A DNA stretch of 64,000 nt from Paenibacillus apiarius (GTDB taxonomy: Bacteria; Bacillota; Bacilli; Paenibacillales; Paenibacillaceae): assembly GCF_017052585.1 (NCBI RefSeq), contig NZ_JAFFHZ010000001.1, positions 3,018,501-3,082,500 on the forward strand, written 5' to 3'. Made by a program: the position numbers and the translations under genes. Of the stretch, positions 1 to 9,252 are shown piece by piece. The notes beneath the pieces are model-generated. The model was given only the letters and a program-made list of their open reading frames with translations. It was not told where the DNA came from and ran no database searches. The first letter of the stretch is position 1. Each line of letters begins with the position of its first letter.

Positions 1-1407
1 CACTACTTTCAACAAATAACGGCTTCGAACATGAGCCGCGATGCGATCGCGGGTGTAAAACAAGAGATTCCAATCTCCGTTCTCCCCCATCAAGGCTTGC
101 AAATGAAGGCCGCCGTGGAGGCAAAAAACTTGACTAACGCAACAATCCAACTGCTGGCCTCCTATCGTACGGATAAAGGCTACACGAAGCCCGAAATCGT
201 GCAGTCTTATTCATCTAACACGAATGGATTCATAACCTTGTCGGGCAGGGGGCCGATAGTTCCGGAACATGCAACGCAAGCAATGATCTATATCGTGATT
301 CGTGCCGGGGGGGATCAGGCCGCCGGGGAATTGAACATAAGAGGCGTCTACGCTATGGTCGGCCATAACGACAATGATCTGATAAACGGCGATTTTCAAA
401 CTGTTGGCACGGGGGAAGAGCCGGTATTGTGGGAGCGCGCCATGGACCGGGTCCGGCAGGCGCACATTCAGTTGCAGCGCGACAACCGCAATCAATATGT
501 GAAAGTGTCGGGTTCGGGCATCGGTAAAGACGGGTTTCTTGGAGTGACCCAAAAATTCGAGACCAGAAGCGTCTCCTACCATGTCAGCGCCGCCGTGAAG
601 ATCGAACAGCTCAACGGTGCGGCAGCTGAAATTGCCGTCGACTTTTACAAGAAAGACGGGACATGGATCGAAAGACAGGTGGTGCGGCAGCATCCTCATC
701 TGACGGCAGGCAAATTCATTACCGTATCCGATACGATAAGCGCGCCCTTGAAAGCGGATTATGCCGCGCTAATGGTTGGAATCAAAGCGCTGAGTAATGA
801 AGCCGCGGGAACCATTTATGTGGACAATGTGCAATTTCGGTTAGGCACATACCAGGGGATATTATCCAACTTTAAGTTTGATTACAGAAGTGAGGATGAT
901 CCAACGGTAAACGGTTGGGAGATCATCGCGCCTGATTCGAAGAAAGTTCAAGCGGATCTGAAATATATGGATGGCAAAACGCTTCATCTCATCACTGCAA
1001 AAGACCTGAGCGGATGGGAGGCGGCTGGAATTAGCCAAGAACTATCTGTAAATAACATCACGAAATATTATTTAAGGGTTGGCGCAAGTGTGCGTCAGCT
1101 TAAAGGAGCAATATTCATGGTCACAGTCAAATTTTATGACCGCAATGGCGCGCCAATTCAATTTATAAGCTTCAAGGATCCGACATATTATTCCGTCACC
1201 GGGAATGAATTCGTAACGAAAAGCACAACTAGTTATGCGGTGCCTAAGGATGCGGCAACGGCCCGTGTGAACGCGGTCATACGTTCTGAATCCCAGATCG
1301 GGGAAGGCAAAGTGTTAATCAACTTCATTCACTTCATGCCATCAGGTCCGCCTCCGGACGGTCCGATTAGCGTGCCAACACCGCCTAAGCCGCCCGCAAC
1401 CAGCTAA
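1..1407 (+). CDS. secreted-type protein with tandem jelly-roll (carbohydrate-binding-like) domains, 5' partial
   Basis: The frame is open from base 1, so the gene very probably begins upstream; the first ATG is at 31. From that ATG the protein has 458 residues. An N-terminal beta-rich part is followed by two similar modules (about residues 115-270 and 280-440). The first has the LINGDF...W opening and IYVDNVQF closing typical of CBM4/9-like jelly rolls; the second starts ILSNFKFD and ends VLINFIHF. The tail is proline-rich (PTPPKPPATS). No catalytic motif is visible. The RHS gene follows after 43 bases with its own ribosome binding site, so the two may be co-transcribed and both act at the cell surface. 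The binding role is inferred from fold-like patterns only; the N-terminus and any signal peptide lie outside the window. Confidence 0.6.
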   Translation, partial: HYFQQITASNMSRDAIAGVKQEIPISVLPHQGLQMKAAVEAKNLTNATIQLLASYRTDKGYTKPEIVQSYSSNTNGFITLSGRGPIVPEHATQAMIYIVIRAGGDQAAGELNIRGVYAMVGHNDNDLINGDFQTVGTGEEPVLWERAMDRVRQAHIQLQRDNRNQYVKVSGSGIGKDGFLGVTQKFETRSVSYHVSAAVKIEQLNGAAAEIAVDFYKKDGTWIERQVVRQHPHLTAGKFITVSDTISAPLKADYAALMVGIKALSNEAAGTIYVDNVQFRLGTYQGILSNFKFDYRSEDDPTVNGWEIIAPDSKKVQADLKYMDGKTLHLITAKDLSGWEAAGISQELSVNNITKYYLRVGASVRQLKGAIFMVTVKFYDRNGAPIQFISFKDPTYYSVTGNEFVTKSTTSYAVPKDAATARVNAVIRSESQIGEGKVLINFIHFMPSGPPPDGPISVPTPPKPPATS

Positions 1408-1450
1408 ATCAAATAAACGACTCAAGAACACGTTTTTAGGAGGATAGAGC

Positions 1451-4400
1451 ATGAAAAAATGGATAGCTGTTATTCTTGTATTCCTATTGACGATAACTGG
1501 AATGCCTGTTGCATCTGCACAACAGTTGTTCTCTTCTGCAGGGCCTCCCTTGCATTCGCCTTCCGTCACTTCTAATGTATATGGGGCTCGAGCAACCTTC
1601 GCAGATTTTAATCCAGAAGAGCTGATTACCGTCACGTCCCTTACCGACACATTCGGCGTGACCCGGGATTGGGTGCAGGAGGAGCTGCTCGCCGGTTATC
1701 AGCTTCATCAAATCTATCAAGGCCTGCAAGCTCAGCGGCAGGACAAGGACTATGAAGAGTTCATGAACCACACTTATCCGAAGCCGTCTCCCGATCCGCT
1801 GGTGGCTCACAAGGAACGAATGAAAAGCGTGGCCGAGGCCGTATATCAAACCAGCGTAACGGAGCAAGTATACGGAAAGAGGGAACGGACGGTTACAGAT
1901 CAGGTGTACGGATTGCAGATGCGCTCCAGCAGCCAGCCCTATGATGAAATCGCGCTGCGCAACCGGCCGATTCGGATGGATCAAGCTCCGTATTCCGTCG
2001 GTTCTGTGAACGATCATATTTCAACCGTAGATGGATCGCTGCGCGTGGAAGAAACGGATCTGGTCATGCCGGGCCCGAATGGCTTGGACTTTGCGCTGCG
2101 GAGAATTTATGACAGCTCTTTGGGGAAAGACGATATTTATTTCATCCCGTCCCGGAACAGCAATAGCACCCGGGAAACAAAAGAAGAGCAAATATTCCAT
2201 CTCGGCAAGGGCTGGATCTGGGATATTTCGTATATCAAGCGGGTGAACGGTTACGGCTATATCTATATTTCCGGTCTTGGCACCTACAGCCTCTCGGAAA
2301 ATGACCGTCTGCTCGGGTATCCCTTCCGTGATTTGGACTTTGGCGCAACCGACAAAACCACACAGGCCGGGAGCAGGGCCTCCTATGAACTTATTAATAA
2401 CAAGACGGGAATCCGGCAATATTTCAGCCATACCGGCAAACTGATGCAAATCGAAGACAAGGACGGCAACTGGATTCAATTTTTATATAAATACGAACCG
2501 GATGTTGGAGAAGTGCTGTCTGTTATCGCCAGCTCGACCAAAGATCGCCGCCACACGAACGCTATGTTTATTTCTTATAACAGCGACAATACGATTTCCA
2601 TCGAAACCGGGGATCGAAAGGTCATCTATAAGAAAAAGAGAGTCAGCGAAATAAAGGGGGATCGAATCCGCGAGCAGGACATCTTGACGGAAGTGATCGA
2701 CCCGCTGGGCCGCTCGACCAAATATGATTATGGCGTTTGGAAATGGCTGAAGTTTAATTTGCACGAGGGGTATAGCCCATTTCCGGAGCATTCCAATGAG
2801 CGCAACATCTTCTGGGGACATAACGATGCTGTCGTGCTGGGGATGATTGAGCACCCAACCAAAACCATTACGGAATTTGGTTTCGACAATGTGATTTACC
2901 GCAAGATCGGAGAGTATGCGGAAGAGCAGAACGTGCGGTATAAATCGCGGCGCAACTATTATAGTTCAACCAACCATACCCGGATGAATGAATTAAGTCT
3001 CAATTATAACAATGGGGATGTCGGGCAGCATTTTGACCGGGACTTCACGTTCTCTGTGGATGTGAACGACGGATTAAAGACCACTACGTATACCTACTGG
3101 AAACAGTATATCGATTACTTCTCCCCTTCGGTGTTATATAACACGAAAACGGTCATTCAGGATCGAAAGACCAACAACAGTCAGGTATTCCGCTACAGTC
3201 ATGATACCGCCCGAAAAAATCCAAATCCGACCCGTATCGAGGAGACGCATTATCAAGGGAGTTACTCGTCCACTCCTCGCATTACGGAGCGAACGTATGA
3301 CCGTAATGACTGGGGGCTTATCGCTTCGGAGACGAATCCGCTTGGAGCCACAAGCCGTTATGAGTACACCATCGTGTCGCCGAAAAAGCGATTCGGCATG
3401 ATTAGCAGTGTCGTGCCGGCGGATCGGGATAGGAACGTGCATTCCGAGTATGACTACGATGAGAATCGTGGAGGGCTGAAGCAAGTTATCTCCAAGAGTG
3501 ACAAGGGCGCAATCGTGCAGCAGCTCCATTATGAGTACGACAGTGCGGGCAACCCCATTCAGATTCGTATAAAGGGCGATGCAGGCGACACGGTTGTGCA
3601 CCAAGAGTTTCCGTCTCTGTTTTTGAGCAAGCAAACAGTCCATGTGACGAACGTGGAAGGTCAGGCTGAATCGGTTGCCACCCAGATGGATTATATCCCC
3701 GCGATGGGTCTCCCGTCGAAATATACGGACGGCAATGGACACAGCACTTCCTATACGTATGACAAGCTCGGGAGAATAACCGCCGAAATCAATCCGGATG
3801 GGACCCAAACGACGATCGTCTATGACGATCATGCAAATAAAATGTTCATCACCGATCCGAACGGGCTGCAAATCGAGAAGCACTTCGATCCGTTGGGTAA
3901 TCTGATAGCAGAAACCAACGGGCGCGGAATTGCTGCGCATGCGTATGATGAGCATGGCCGGATGATTCGAAAAGGGGCGTTTAACGGTACTTGGATCGAA
4001 TATGAGTATGATGCTTGGGACCGCGTCATCCAGGAAAACTTCATTCACGGCGTGAATCGCATCGTCTATGACGATGCCGCCCATACGAAGACGACGATCG
4101 ACGGGGCGAACACCGGCATTCGTGAAACGTATGACGTCATGGACCGGTTGATTAAGAAGGAAGAAATCAAGCCATCCGGTCAGGCGGTGGTATTGGCCCG
4201 TTACGAATACGATTATGCGGGGAACGTCAAGGTTGCGTATGACGGGAACAACAACGCAACGAAGTATGAGTATGATGTGTTGGGGCATCTTATCGCCGCA
4301 ACGGATGCCGGAGGGAAAACGACGCGTTATCAGTATAATCTGGCAGGCGATATGGTCGAAGTAAAATATGCGGACGGCAATACGGTTCAGAAACGGTATG

Positions 4401-5185
4401 ACGACATTGGCCGTTTGCTGGAGCAAACGGACCCGATGAAGCAAAGCAAGCGTTTCTATTATGACGGCAACGGCAACGTGGTGAAAAGCATTGATCGGAA
4501 AGGTCAAGCTCAACAATTCGGCTATAATAACCGGAATCTGTTGGTCAGCAGCCTTGCTGCGGGTGAAACCATTTCGTATACGTATGATGCGGCAGGCAAA
4601 CGAACGGCGATGACCGATCAGACGGGGACGACGAGCTACGTGTACCATTCGTCGGGCGAATTGGCAACTATCACGTACCCGGATAGGACCGTTTTGTCAT
4701 TCGATTATGATGCACGCGGGATACGAAAGGAACAATCCATTGCTGCAGGACCGTACCGCTTAACGGCCCAGACGGAACTGAATGCAATCCTGTCTATTCC
4801 GAGGGATATCAAAGTGCTGGATGGAGCAGGGGGACAGCTCGGCCAATTTACTTACACGTACGATGGCTCGTATAACCGCGTATCCCAATTGCAGTCCTCG
4901 ATAGGCCTGAATGAATCGTTTGCGTACGACGGATTGAACTTGACTGGCATTCAGCAGAAGCAAGGTGAGGCCCCATTCGCCCAGTATGCGTATACCTATG
5001 ACAACAACCGCAACATAACGGGCAAGACGGATAACGGCCCTTCGTTCCAGTTCACGTACGACCCGTTGAACCGGATCAAGACGTCGAACCAGTTCAATGA
5101 AAGGTACACGTATGATGTCAGAGATAACCTAAGCACGTTGTCGAGCGATAAGATGCCGGATATCCAAGGCGCAAGTTATACCTAG
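1451..5185 (+). CDS. RHS/YD-repeat wall-associated protein, truncated by a frameshift
   Basis: The 1244-residue reading starts at ATG 1451 behind a good AGGAGG site. It has a Sec signal peptide (MKKWIAV...VASAQQ), a DUF6531-like opening near residue 195 (VEETDLVMPG, then RRIYDSS), and then dozens of YD repeats (YDxxGRL-type motifs such as YTYDKLGRI and YQYNLAGDM). In this family the YD repeats form a shell that ends in a conserved core and a variable, often toxic tip. Here the frame stops at 5185 just after ASYT, in the middle of a YD repeat, and the sequence carries on in another frame (next entry). The product, if made, lacks the whole C-terminal core. It follows the jelly-roll gene and is probably exported to the wall. 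Confidence 0.85.
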   Translation: MKKWIAVILVFLLTITGMPVASAQQLFSSAGPPLHSPSVTSNVYGARATFADFNPEELITVTSLTDTFGVTRDWVQEELLAGYQLHQIYQGLQAQRQDKDYEEFMNHTYPKPSPDPLVAHKERMKSVAEAVYQTSVTEQVYGKRERTVTDQVYGLQMRSSSQPYDEIALRNRPIRMDQAPYSVGSVNDHISTVDGSLRVEETDLVMPGPNGLDFALRRIYDSSLGKDDIYFIPSRNSNSTRETKEEQIFHLGKGWIWDISYIKRVNGYGYIYISGLGTYSLSENDRLLGYPFRDLDFGATDKTTQAGSRASYELINNKTGIRQYFSHTGKLMQIEDKDGNWIQFLYKYEPDVGEVLSVIASSTKDRRHTNAMFISYNSDNTISIETGDRKVIYKKKRVSEIKGDRIREQDILTEVIDPLGRSTKYDYGVWKWLKFNLHEGYSPFPEHSNERNIFWGHNDAVVLGMIEHPTKTITEFGFDNVIYRKIGEYAEEQNVRYKSRRNYYSSTNHTRMNELSLNYNNGDVGQHFDRDFTFSVDVNDGLKTTTYTYWKQYIDYFSPSVLYNTKTVIQDRKTNNSQVFRYSHDTARKNPNPTRIEETHYQGSYSSTPRITERTYDRNDWGLIASETNPLGATSRYEYTIVSPKKRFGMISSVVPADRDRNVHSEYDYDENRGGLKQVISKSDKGAIVQQLHYEYDSAGNPIQIRIKGDAGDTVVHQEFPSLFLSKQTVHVTNVEGQAESVATQMDYIPAMGLPSKYTDGNGHSTSYTYDKLGRITAEINPDGTQTTIVYDDHANKMFITDPNGLQIEKHFDPLGNLIAETNGRGIAAHAYDEHGRMIRKGAFNGTWIEYEYDAWDRVIQENFIHGVNRIVYDDAAHTKTTIDGANTGIRETYDVMDRLIKKEEIKPSGQAVVLARYEYDYAGNVKVAYDGNNNATKYEYDVLGHLIAATDAGGKTTRYQYNLAGDMVEVKYADGNTVQKRYDDIGRLLEQTDPMKQSKRFYYDGNGNVVKSIDRKGQAQQFGYNNRNLLVSSLAAGETISYTYDAAGKRTAMTDQTGTTSYVYHSSGELATITYPDRTVLSFDYDARGIRKEQSIAAGPYRLTAQTELNAILSIPRDIKVLDGAGGQLGQFTYTYDGSYNRVSQLQSSIGLNESFAYDGLNLTGIQQKQGEAPFAQYAYTYDNNRNITGKTDNGPSFQFTYDPLNRIKTSNQFNERYTYDVRDNLSTLSSDKMPDIQGASYT

Positions 5186-5195
5186 CCGGAACCGC

Positions 5196-5708
5196 TTGAC
5201 GCAAGTCACGACAGAAAAAGGAAAAACGGTCTCCTACCGCTACAACGGGGACGGGCTTATGGTCGAACGCAGCGAGAATGGCGTCACCACCCGCTACTAT
5301 TACGATGACCGGGCGCTCATCGTGGCGGAAGGCACCGTGAACCCGGACGGAACCGTTACCATAGCGGCTGCTTACGTGCACGACGCGAGTGGCAAGCTGC
5401 TGGCCCGTCAAGTGCCGGGACAGAGCGGGCTCCAATATTACTTCACGAACGGCCACGGGGACGTCACGGAAATCCGCGACGCTCAGGGGAATTTGCTCAA
5501 TCGCTACACGTACGACATCTGGGGCAATCCGCTGACGGAAGAAGAGCAGGTGCCGAATATGTTCCGCTACTCGGGCGAGTATTGGGACAAGACGACGAAC
5601 CTGCAATACCTGCGGGCCAGATGGTATGATCCGAGTATCGGGCGGTTTATAACGGAGGATCCGTTTGAAGGGGAACTGACGAATCCGCACAGTCTGAACC
5701 CATATTGA
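5196..5708 (+). pseudogene. displaced 3' part of the RHS gene (core without tip)
   Basis: This 170-residue frame continues the YD repeats of the gene at 1451 in a different frame. The residues RNRLTQV, which belong right after a YD in this family, are read here, while the preceding ASYT is read in the upstream frame. The bases around 5181-5190 look like a small deletion (about five bases fewer than a complete YDA-type repeat would need). It carries the classic RHS core (LQYLRARWYDPSIGRF, then TEDPFEGE) and stops at LNPY, exactly where the usual YVxNNPxxxxDPxG junction and variable tip should follow. A TTG at 5196 could start translation but has no convincing ribosome binding site. I read it as a remnant. 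Confidence 0.75.
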
Positions 5709-6981
5709 AACGATAGAAGTAGGGGACACTTGTTGCTCCATACCCATAGCGCTACGCGCCTGAACAGAGGTCTATCAAGCTTTTATAATGGGACAGGACT
5801 ACGGTAATGCAATCGTTCGACCATACTATCGCTTTAGGCGTCATCATGTGTGGAAGTTACCGATCGGGTACTGCCGGACTTGAGAGGAGTGGTTTGGTCC
5901 TACAGTACAAAAAGCGGGGGAACAATTGCCCGTCCTACATCAATTTTCCCATCTGCACCACGTCATCCCGGCTCAAAGCAAGTAACCAGTGCTGGACGTT
6001 GCAGCTGGAACCAAAACGGGAAAACATCCCGAGAGCACTACGGCTCCAACTGCAATAGTACATTTGTTTTGCCCATCAATTCCCCATTTATGGTGCCGGA
6101 CTGCAAAAGTACAACTCATTTTCGTGGAATCACACAAGAAATGGTAATACAATCGCTTCGAACTGCACAATTGCATTTCAACAGCCGAAAAAGCCGGATT
6201 TTCGCCCAAATAACTGCATAAATGCAGTTCGCCCCCTCCTTTTTTACCTGCCCCTACCACTTAGGGGAAAGAGAAAATACCTCCTCCTCTACTAGGGAAA
6301 GTGGGCCCAAATGAGTCCAATGGACACACCTGTTCCGCAAAAGGCACGGGGAACTCAGCAGACTTTAGCATCAGCCATAACGCCTGCATACGTCTATCAG
6401 TCACACACAGATTTTAAGATGGGGCCGATTCCCTGATTGTAAGCGCAACCAAAATAGAGCAAGAATAAACGCATAACTATAAGGCGAAACGCTGCTGCCC
6501 GGACATAAATCGACACCTAAAAATCTTGTGAACAAAAATAGTAAAAATATCCTATTCTGAAATTTACTAATGTATTTATATGTCGAATGCACAATCATGA
6601 CCAAAGACCTGATATTCTAGGTATTTTTGGTAAATTGGTTACAATACCGCAACTTTTTTGCGACTTCATGCGTCTAACTACAACAAGTAAGCGAATAGAG
6701 AAAAATCCTCTGCAGTCCTCCTCTTATCAAGCTGGTTTGCCGAAAGTGAGCCGCTTGATTGCGGGCAAACACTCACGCCCACATACAATTTCATCGACGG
6801 GAACGGGGTCCCAAATTCAAATCACGACTATATAACCATGTTATTCCATCCAATTTAGTGGTTATTATTGGTGTGTATGGTGGTGGCAATTATTCTAGGA
6901 GGTGTACTCACTAGCGCCTTTAACTATTTAGCGCAATAACTTATAGATTTCACAGAGAAAGGGTGGAATGGGAAAACATAC
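5709..6981. other. long non-coding or decayed stretch after the RHS gene
   Basis: Overlapping short frames on both strands here do not look like proteins and have no credible start signals. The stretch holds one copy of a dispersed repeat (6043-6229), an AT-rich part (about 6440-6700), a stop-to-stop frame of 55 codons at 6691-6858 with protein-like composition (contains YNFIDGNGVPN), and a 20-codon hydrophobic frame at 6877-6939. It may be debris of a lost RHS tip and partner gene, but this is inference. No clear promoter for the exopolysaccharide genes was found. Confidence 0.5.
6043..6229 (+). repeat. dispersed intergenic repeat, copy A
   Basis: About 187 bases that match 23272-23455 along their whole length. 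Shared words in order are GCTCCAACTGCAAT, GTACATTTG, GGACTGCAAAAGTACA, ATGGTAA, CTGCACAATTGCA, GCCGAAAAAGCCGG and AATAACTGCA. The element is built from CTGCA-containing words in both orientations, giving it an imperfect inverted-repeat shape. This copy ends in ACTGCATAAATGCAGT, a perfect small hairpin. No reading frame is conserved between the copies, which fits a non-coding, MITE-like or structured element. Confidence 0.75.
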
Positions 6982-9201
6982 ATGAGCCGCAAGAGGAAAT
7001 GGAACATTGTCGCTGTATCGTTTGTGCTCTTAATCGCCGTCATTGCGGGAGGACTTTATCTACTGCAGGATTTTCTCTATCCGAAGCCTATCGCTCTTGC
7101 TGACGAGAGCGGCGTAAAGGTTAAATTCAAGACCGAGGGCGATCGATTCATGGCGTACGAGAAGGACGGGTTCAAGCCAATCTTCGTGAAAGGCGTCAAT
7201 CTGGGAGCTACCGTTCCGGGGTATTTTCCTGGCGAATTCCCGATTCAAGAGGACGACTATTTGCGATGGTTCGAGCAGATTCACGATATGGGCGCCAACG
7301 TCATTCGCGTCTATACCGTGCATAAGCCTGTCTTTTACGAGGCGCTTGTTAAGTTTAACCGGGACAAGGGAGACCGTCCGCTCTATTTCATCCAGGGGAT
7401 CTGGTCCCCGGAAGAGCAGCTTATAGAATCCCAGGACGCTTATGTGCCCGAGATCCAGCAGCAGTTCAAGCAGGAGATCGAGAAGGCGGTTCGCGCCGTC
7501 TATGGCGATCTGCAGCTGCCGGAATCGACGGGTGTGGCAAGCGGGACCTATAAAGCCAATGCCGGAGACTACTTGATGGCGTGGCATCTTGGCACGGAGT
7601 GGGACCCGGTGATGGTGGACAACACGAACAAGAAGCATCAGTCGCTCAAGCCGTATGCAGGCACTTATTTCAACGCCACGGCGCAGGCATCTCCATTCGA
7701 GAGCTGGCTGGCCGATATGATTGACCATGCCGCCTCCGTCGAGAGCCGTTACGGATGGCAGCATCCGATGACGTTCACGAATTGGGTGACGACCGACATT
7801 CTGGAGCATCCGGGCGAACCTTTGTACCAGGAAGACTTGGCGAGCGTGGATGCAAGGCACATTGAACCTGTGAAGTGGAATGCCGGTTACTTTGCCGCCT
7901 ATCATGTGTATCCGTATTACCCGGACTTTTTCCACTTGGACAAGTCACTGCGGACGCTGAAGGATGAGCAAGGCGAATTCAACACCTACAAAGCCTATTT
8001 GCGCCAGCTTAAAGCCCAGTTCAAGGATATGCCTGTCATGATTACGGAATATGGCGTCCCATCCTCGATAGGAGTATCGCATTTGGGAACGGGCGGCCGC
8101 AATCAAGGGGGACATGACGAACGGGAGCAAGGGCGCATCGATGCTTCGCTGACGCAGGACATTTACGACGAGCAGTTCGCCGGGGCCATCTTGTTCATGT
8201 GGCAGGACGAATGGTTCAAGAAGACATGGAACACGATGGATTATGAAATTCCGGACGATCGCCGCCCGTATTGGTTGAACGTATTGACCAATGAAAAGAT
8301 GTTCGGCCTGCTCGGGATGTATCCGAGCAAGGAGGAGACCCTCGTTATAGACGGGGATGCAACCGATTGGGACCAATTGCAGGATAAAGTGCAGATTAAG
8401 ACGGAGCTGCCGGGAATCCGGGAGATGTGGGCCACGCACGACGAAGGGTATGTATACCTGTCGTTGCGGCTGGACAAACCGTTCGATTCGAAGCAGCAGA
8501 AGCTGTATATCGGTTCCAGCACGCTGACCGGAGGCAACCGCGGCATGCCGGAGCTGCCGGGAATCGCTTTGGACGAAGGACTCGAGACGCTTATCGTGCT
8601 CGGCACAGATGAGGAGAGCGAAGTTCGCATCGCTTCCGACTACGATTTCCATAACCGTCTGTATGGTCAATCGGGTTATTGGATGATCGAACCGAAGCCG
8701 GAGGAGTTGAAGTCGAATTCGGGAAGGTTCAATCCGTGGAGATTAGCCGTCAGCTTGAAGATGGAGCCGCCGGATACGAGATCCGCGCATCCATTCCAAG
8801 ATGTGACGGTCGGTAAATTGATGCGTGGGACGAACAATCCGAAGGATCCGAATTACAATTCTCTTGCTGTCTGGCAGTACAAAGGCGATTTTGTGGAAAT
8901 GCGCATCCCATGGATGCTGCTCGGATTTGCGGATCCGAGCACGAAGCAGGTCATCAGCTATAGTCCGCTTCAGAACAAACGGACATTCAAGACGGAGACG
9001 ACCGAAGGCATCCGCTTTTTGCCTTGGGTGTCGGAACGCAGCGCATCACAAGCAAATAATGCCAAAGCAAAGGCGTCTAAGCCATACGCACTACACAATA
9101 TCCCAGTTTACCAATGGAATAAATGGGATAAAGTTGGGTATACAGAACGATTGAAACAAAGCTATGACGAGATGAAACAGCTCTTTCACCGTCTTAACTA
9201 A
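6982..9201 (+). CDS. membrane-anchored glycoside-hydrolase-like protein of the exopolysaccharide cluster
   Basis: 739 residues. An N-terminal membrane anchor (about 8-27) is followed by a TIM-barrel-like domain (about 40-440) of the GH2/GH5 type: it opens with FVKGVNLGA, continues MGANVIRVYTVH, and has two plausible catalytic acids, the Glu in LGTEWD (about residue 210) and the Glu in ITEYGVPS (about 355). The C-terminal part starts with the VIDGDATDW signature seen in CBM9-like domains. The active site would face outside the cell. It is the first gene of a six-gene unit with a GT2 synthase, so it may trim or release the polymer, comparable to YdaJ in the Bacillus subtilis ydaJKLMN operon. 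The substrate is unknown. Start chosen at ATG 6982 with a G-rich site upstream. Confidence 0.75.
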   Translation: MSRKRKWNIVAVSFVLLIAVIAGGLYLLQDFLYPKPIALADESGVKVKFKTEGDRFMAYEKDGFKPIFVKGVNLGATVPGYFPGEFPIQEDDYLRWFEQIHDMGANVIRVYTVHKPVFYEALVKFNRDKGDRPLYFIQGIWSPEEQLIESQDAYVPEIQQQFKQEIEKAVRAVYGDLQLPESTGVASGTYKANAGDYLMAWHLGTEWDPVMVDNTNKKHQSLKPYAGTYFNATAQASPFESWLADMIDHAASVESRYGWQHPMTFTNWVTTDILEHPGEPLYQEDLASVDARHIEPVKWNAGYFAAYHVYPYYPDFFHLDKSLRTLKDEQGEFNTYKAYLRQLKAQFKDMPVMITEYGVPSSIGVSHLGTGGRNQGGHDEREQGRIDASLTQDIYDEQFAGAILFMWQDEWFKKTWNTMDYEIPDDRRPYWLNVLTNEKMFGLLGMYPSKEETLVIDGDATDWDQLQDKVQIKTELPGIREMWATHDEGYVYLSLRLDKPFDSKQQKLYIGSSTLTGGNRGMPELPGIALDEGLETLIVLGTDEESEVRIASDYDFHNRLYGQSGYWMIEPKPEELKSNSGRFNPWRLAVSLKMEPPDTRSAHPFQDVTVGKLMRGTNNPKDPNYNSLAVWQYKGDFVEMRIPWMLLGFADPSTKQVISYSPLQNKRTFKTETTEGIRFLPWVSERSASQANNAKAKASKPYALHNIPVYQWNKWDKVGYTERLKQSYDEMKQLFHRLN

Positions 9202-9252
9202 CTTAGCGGCCAATGGCGCGCGACTTTAACCGATAAAGGAGGCAAACGTCAA

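Noticed and set aside
3134-4648. Long minus-strand frame of 504 codons inside the RHS gene
   Set aside because: It is the antisense of YD-repeat coding sequence; the translation is Arg/Ile/His-rich with no domain and no ribosome binding site.
1451-5708. Repetitive YD units as a CRISPR or DNA repeat array
   Set aside because: The repetition is at protein level within one gene; no identical spaced DNA repeats.
5807-6260. Overlapping short frames on both strands after the RHS gene
   Set aside because: They overlap one another and the non-coding repeat and have no ribosome binding sites or protein-like composition.
6877-6939. 20-codon hydrophobic peptide gene (MVVAIILGGVL...)
   Set aside because: Too short, no ribosome binding site at a normal distance, and no partner gene to support it.
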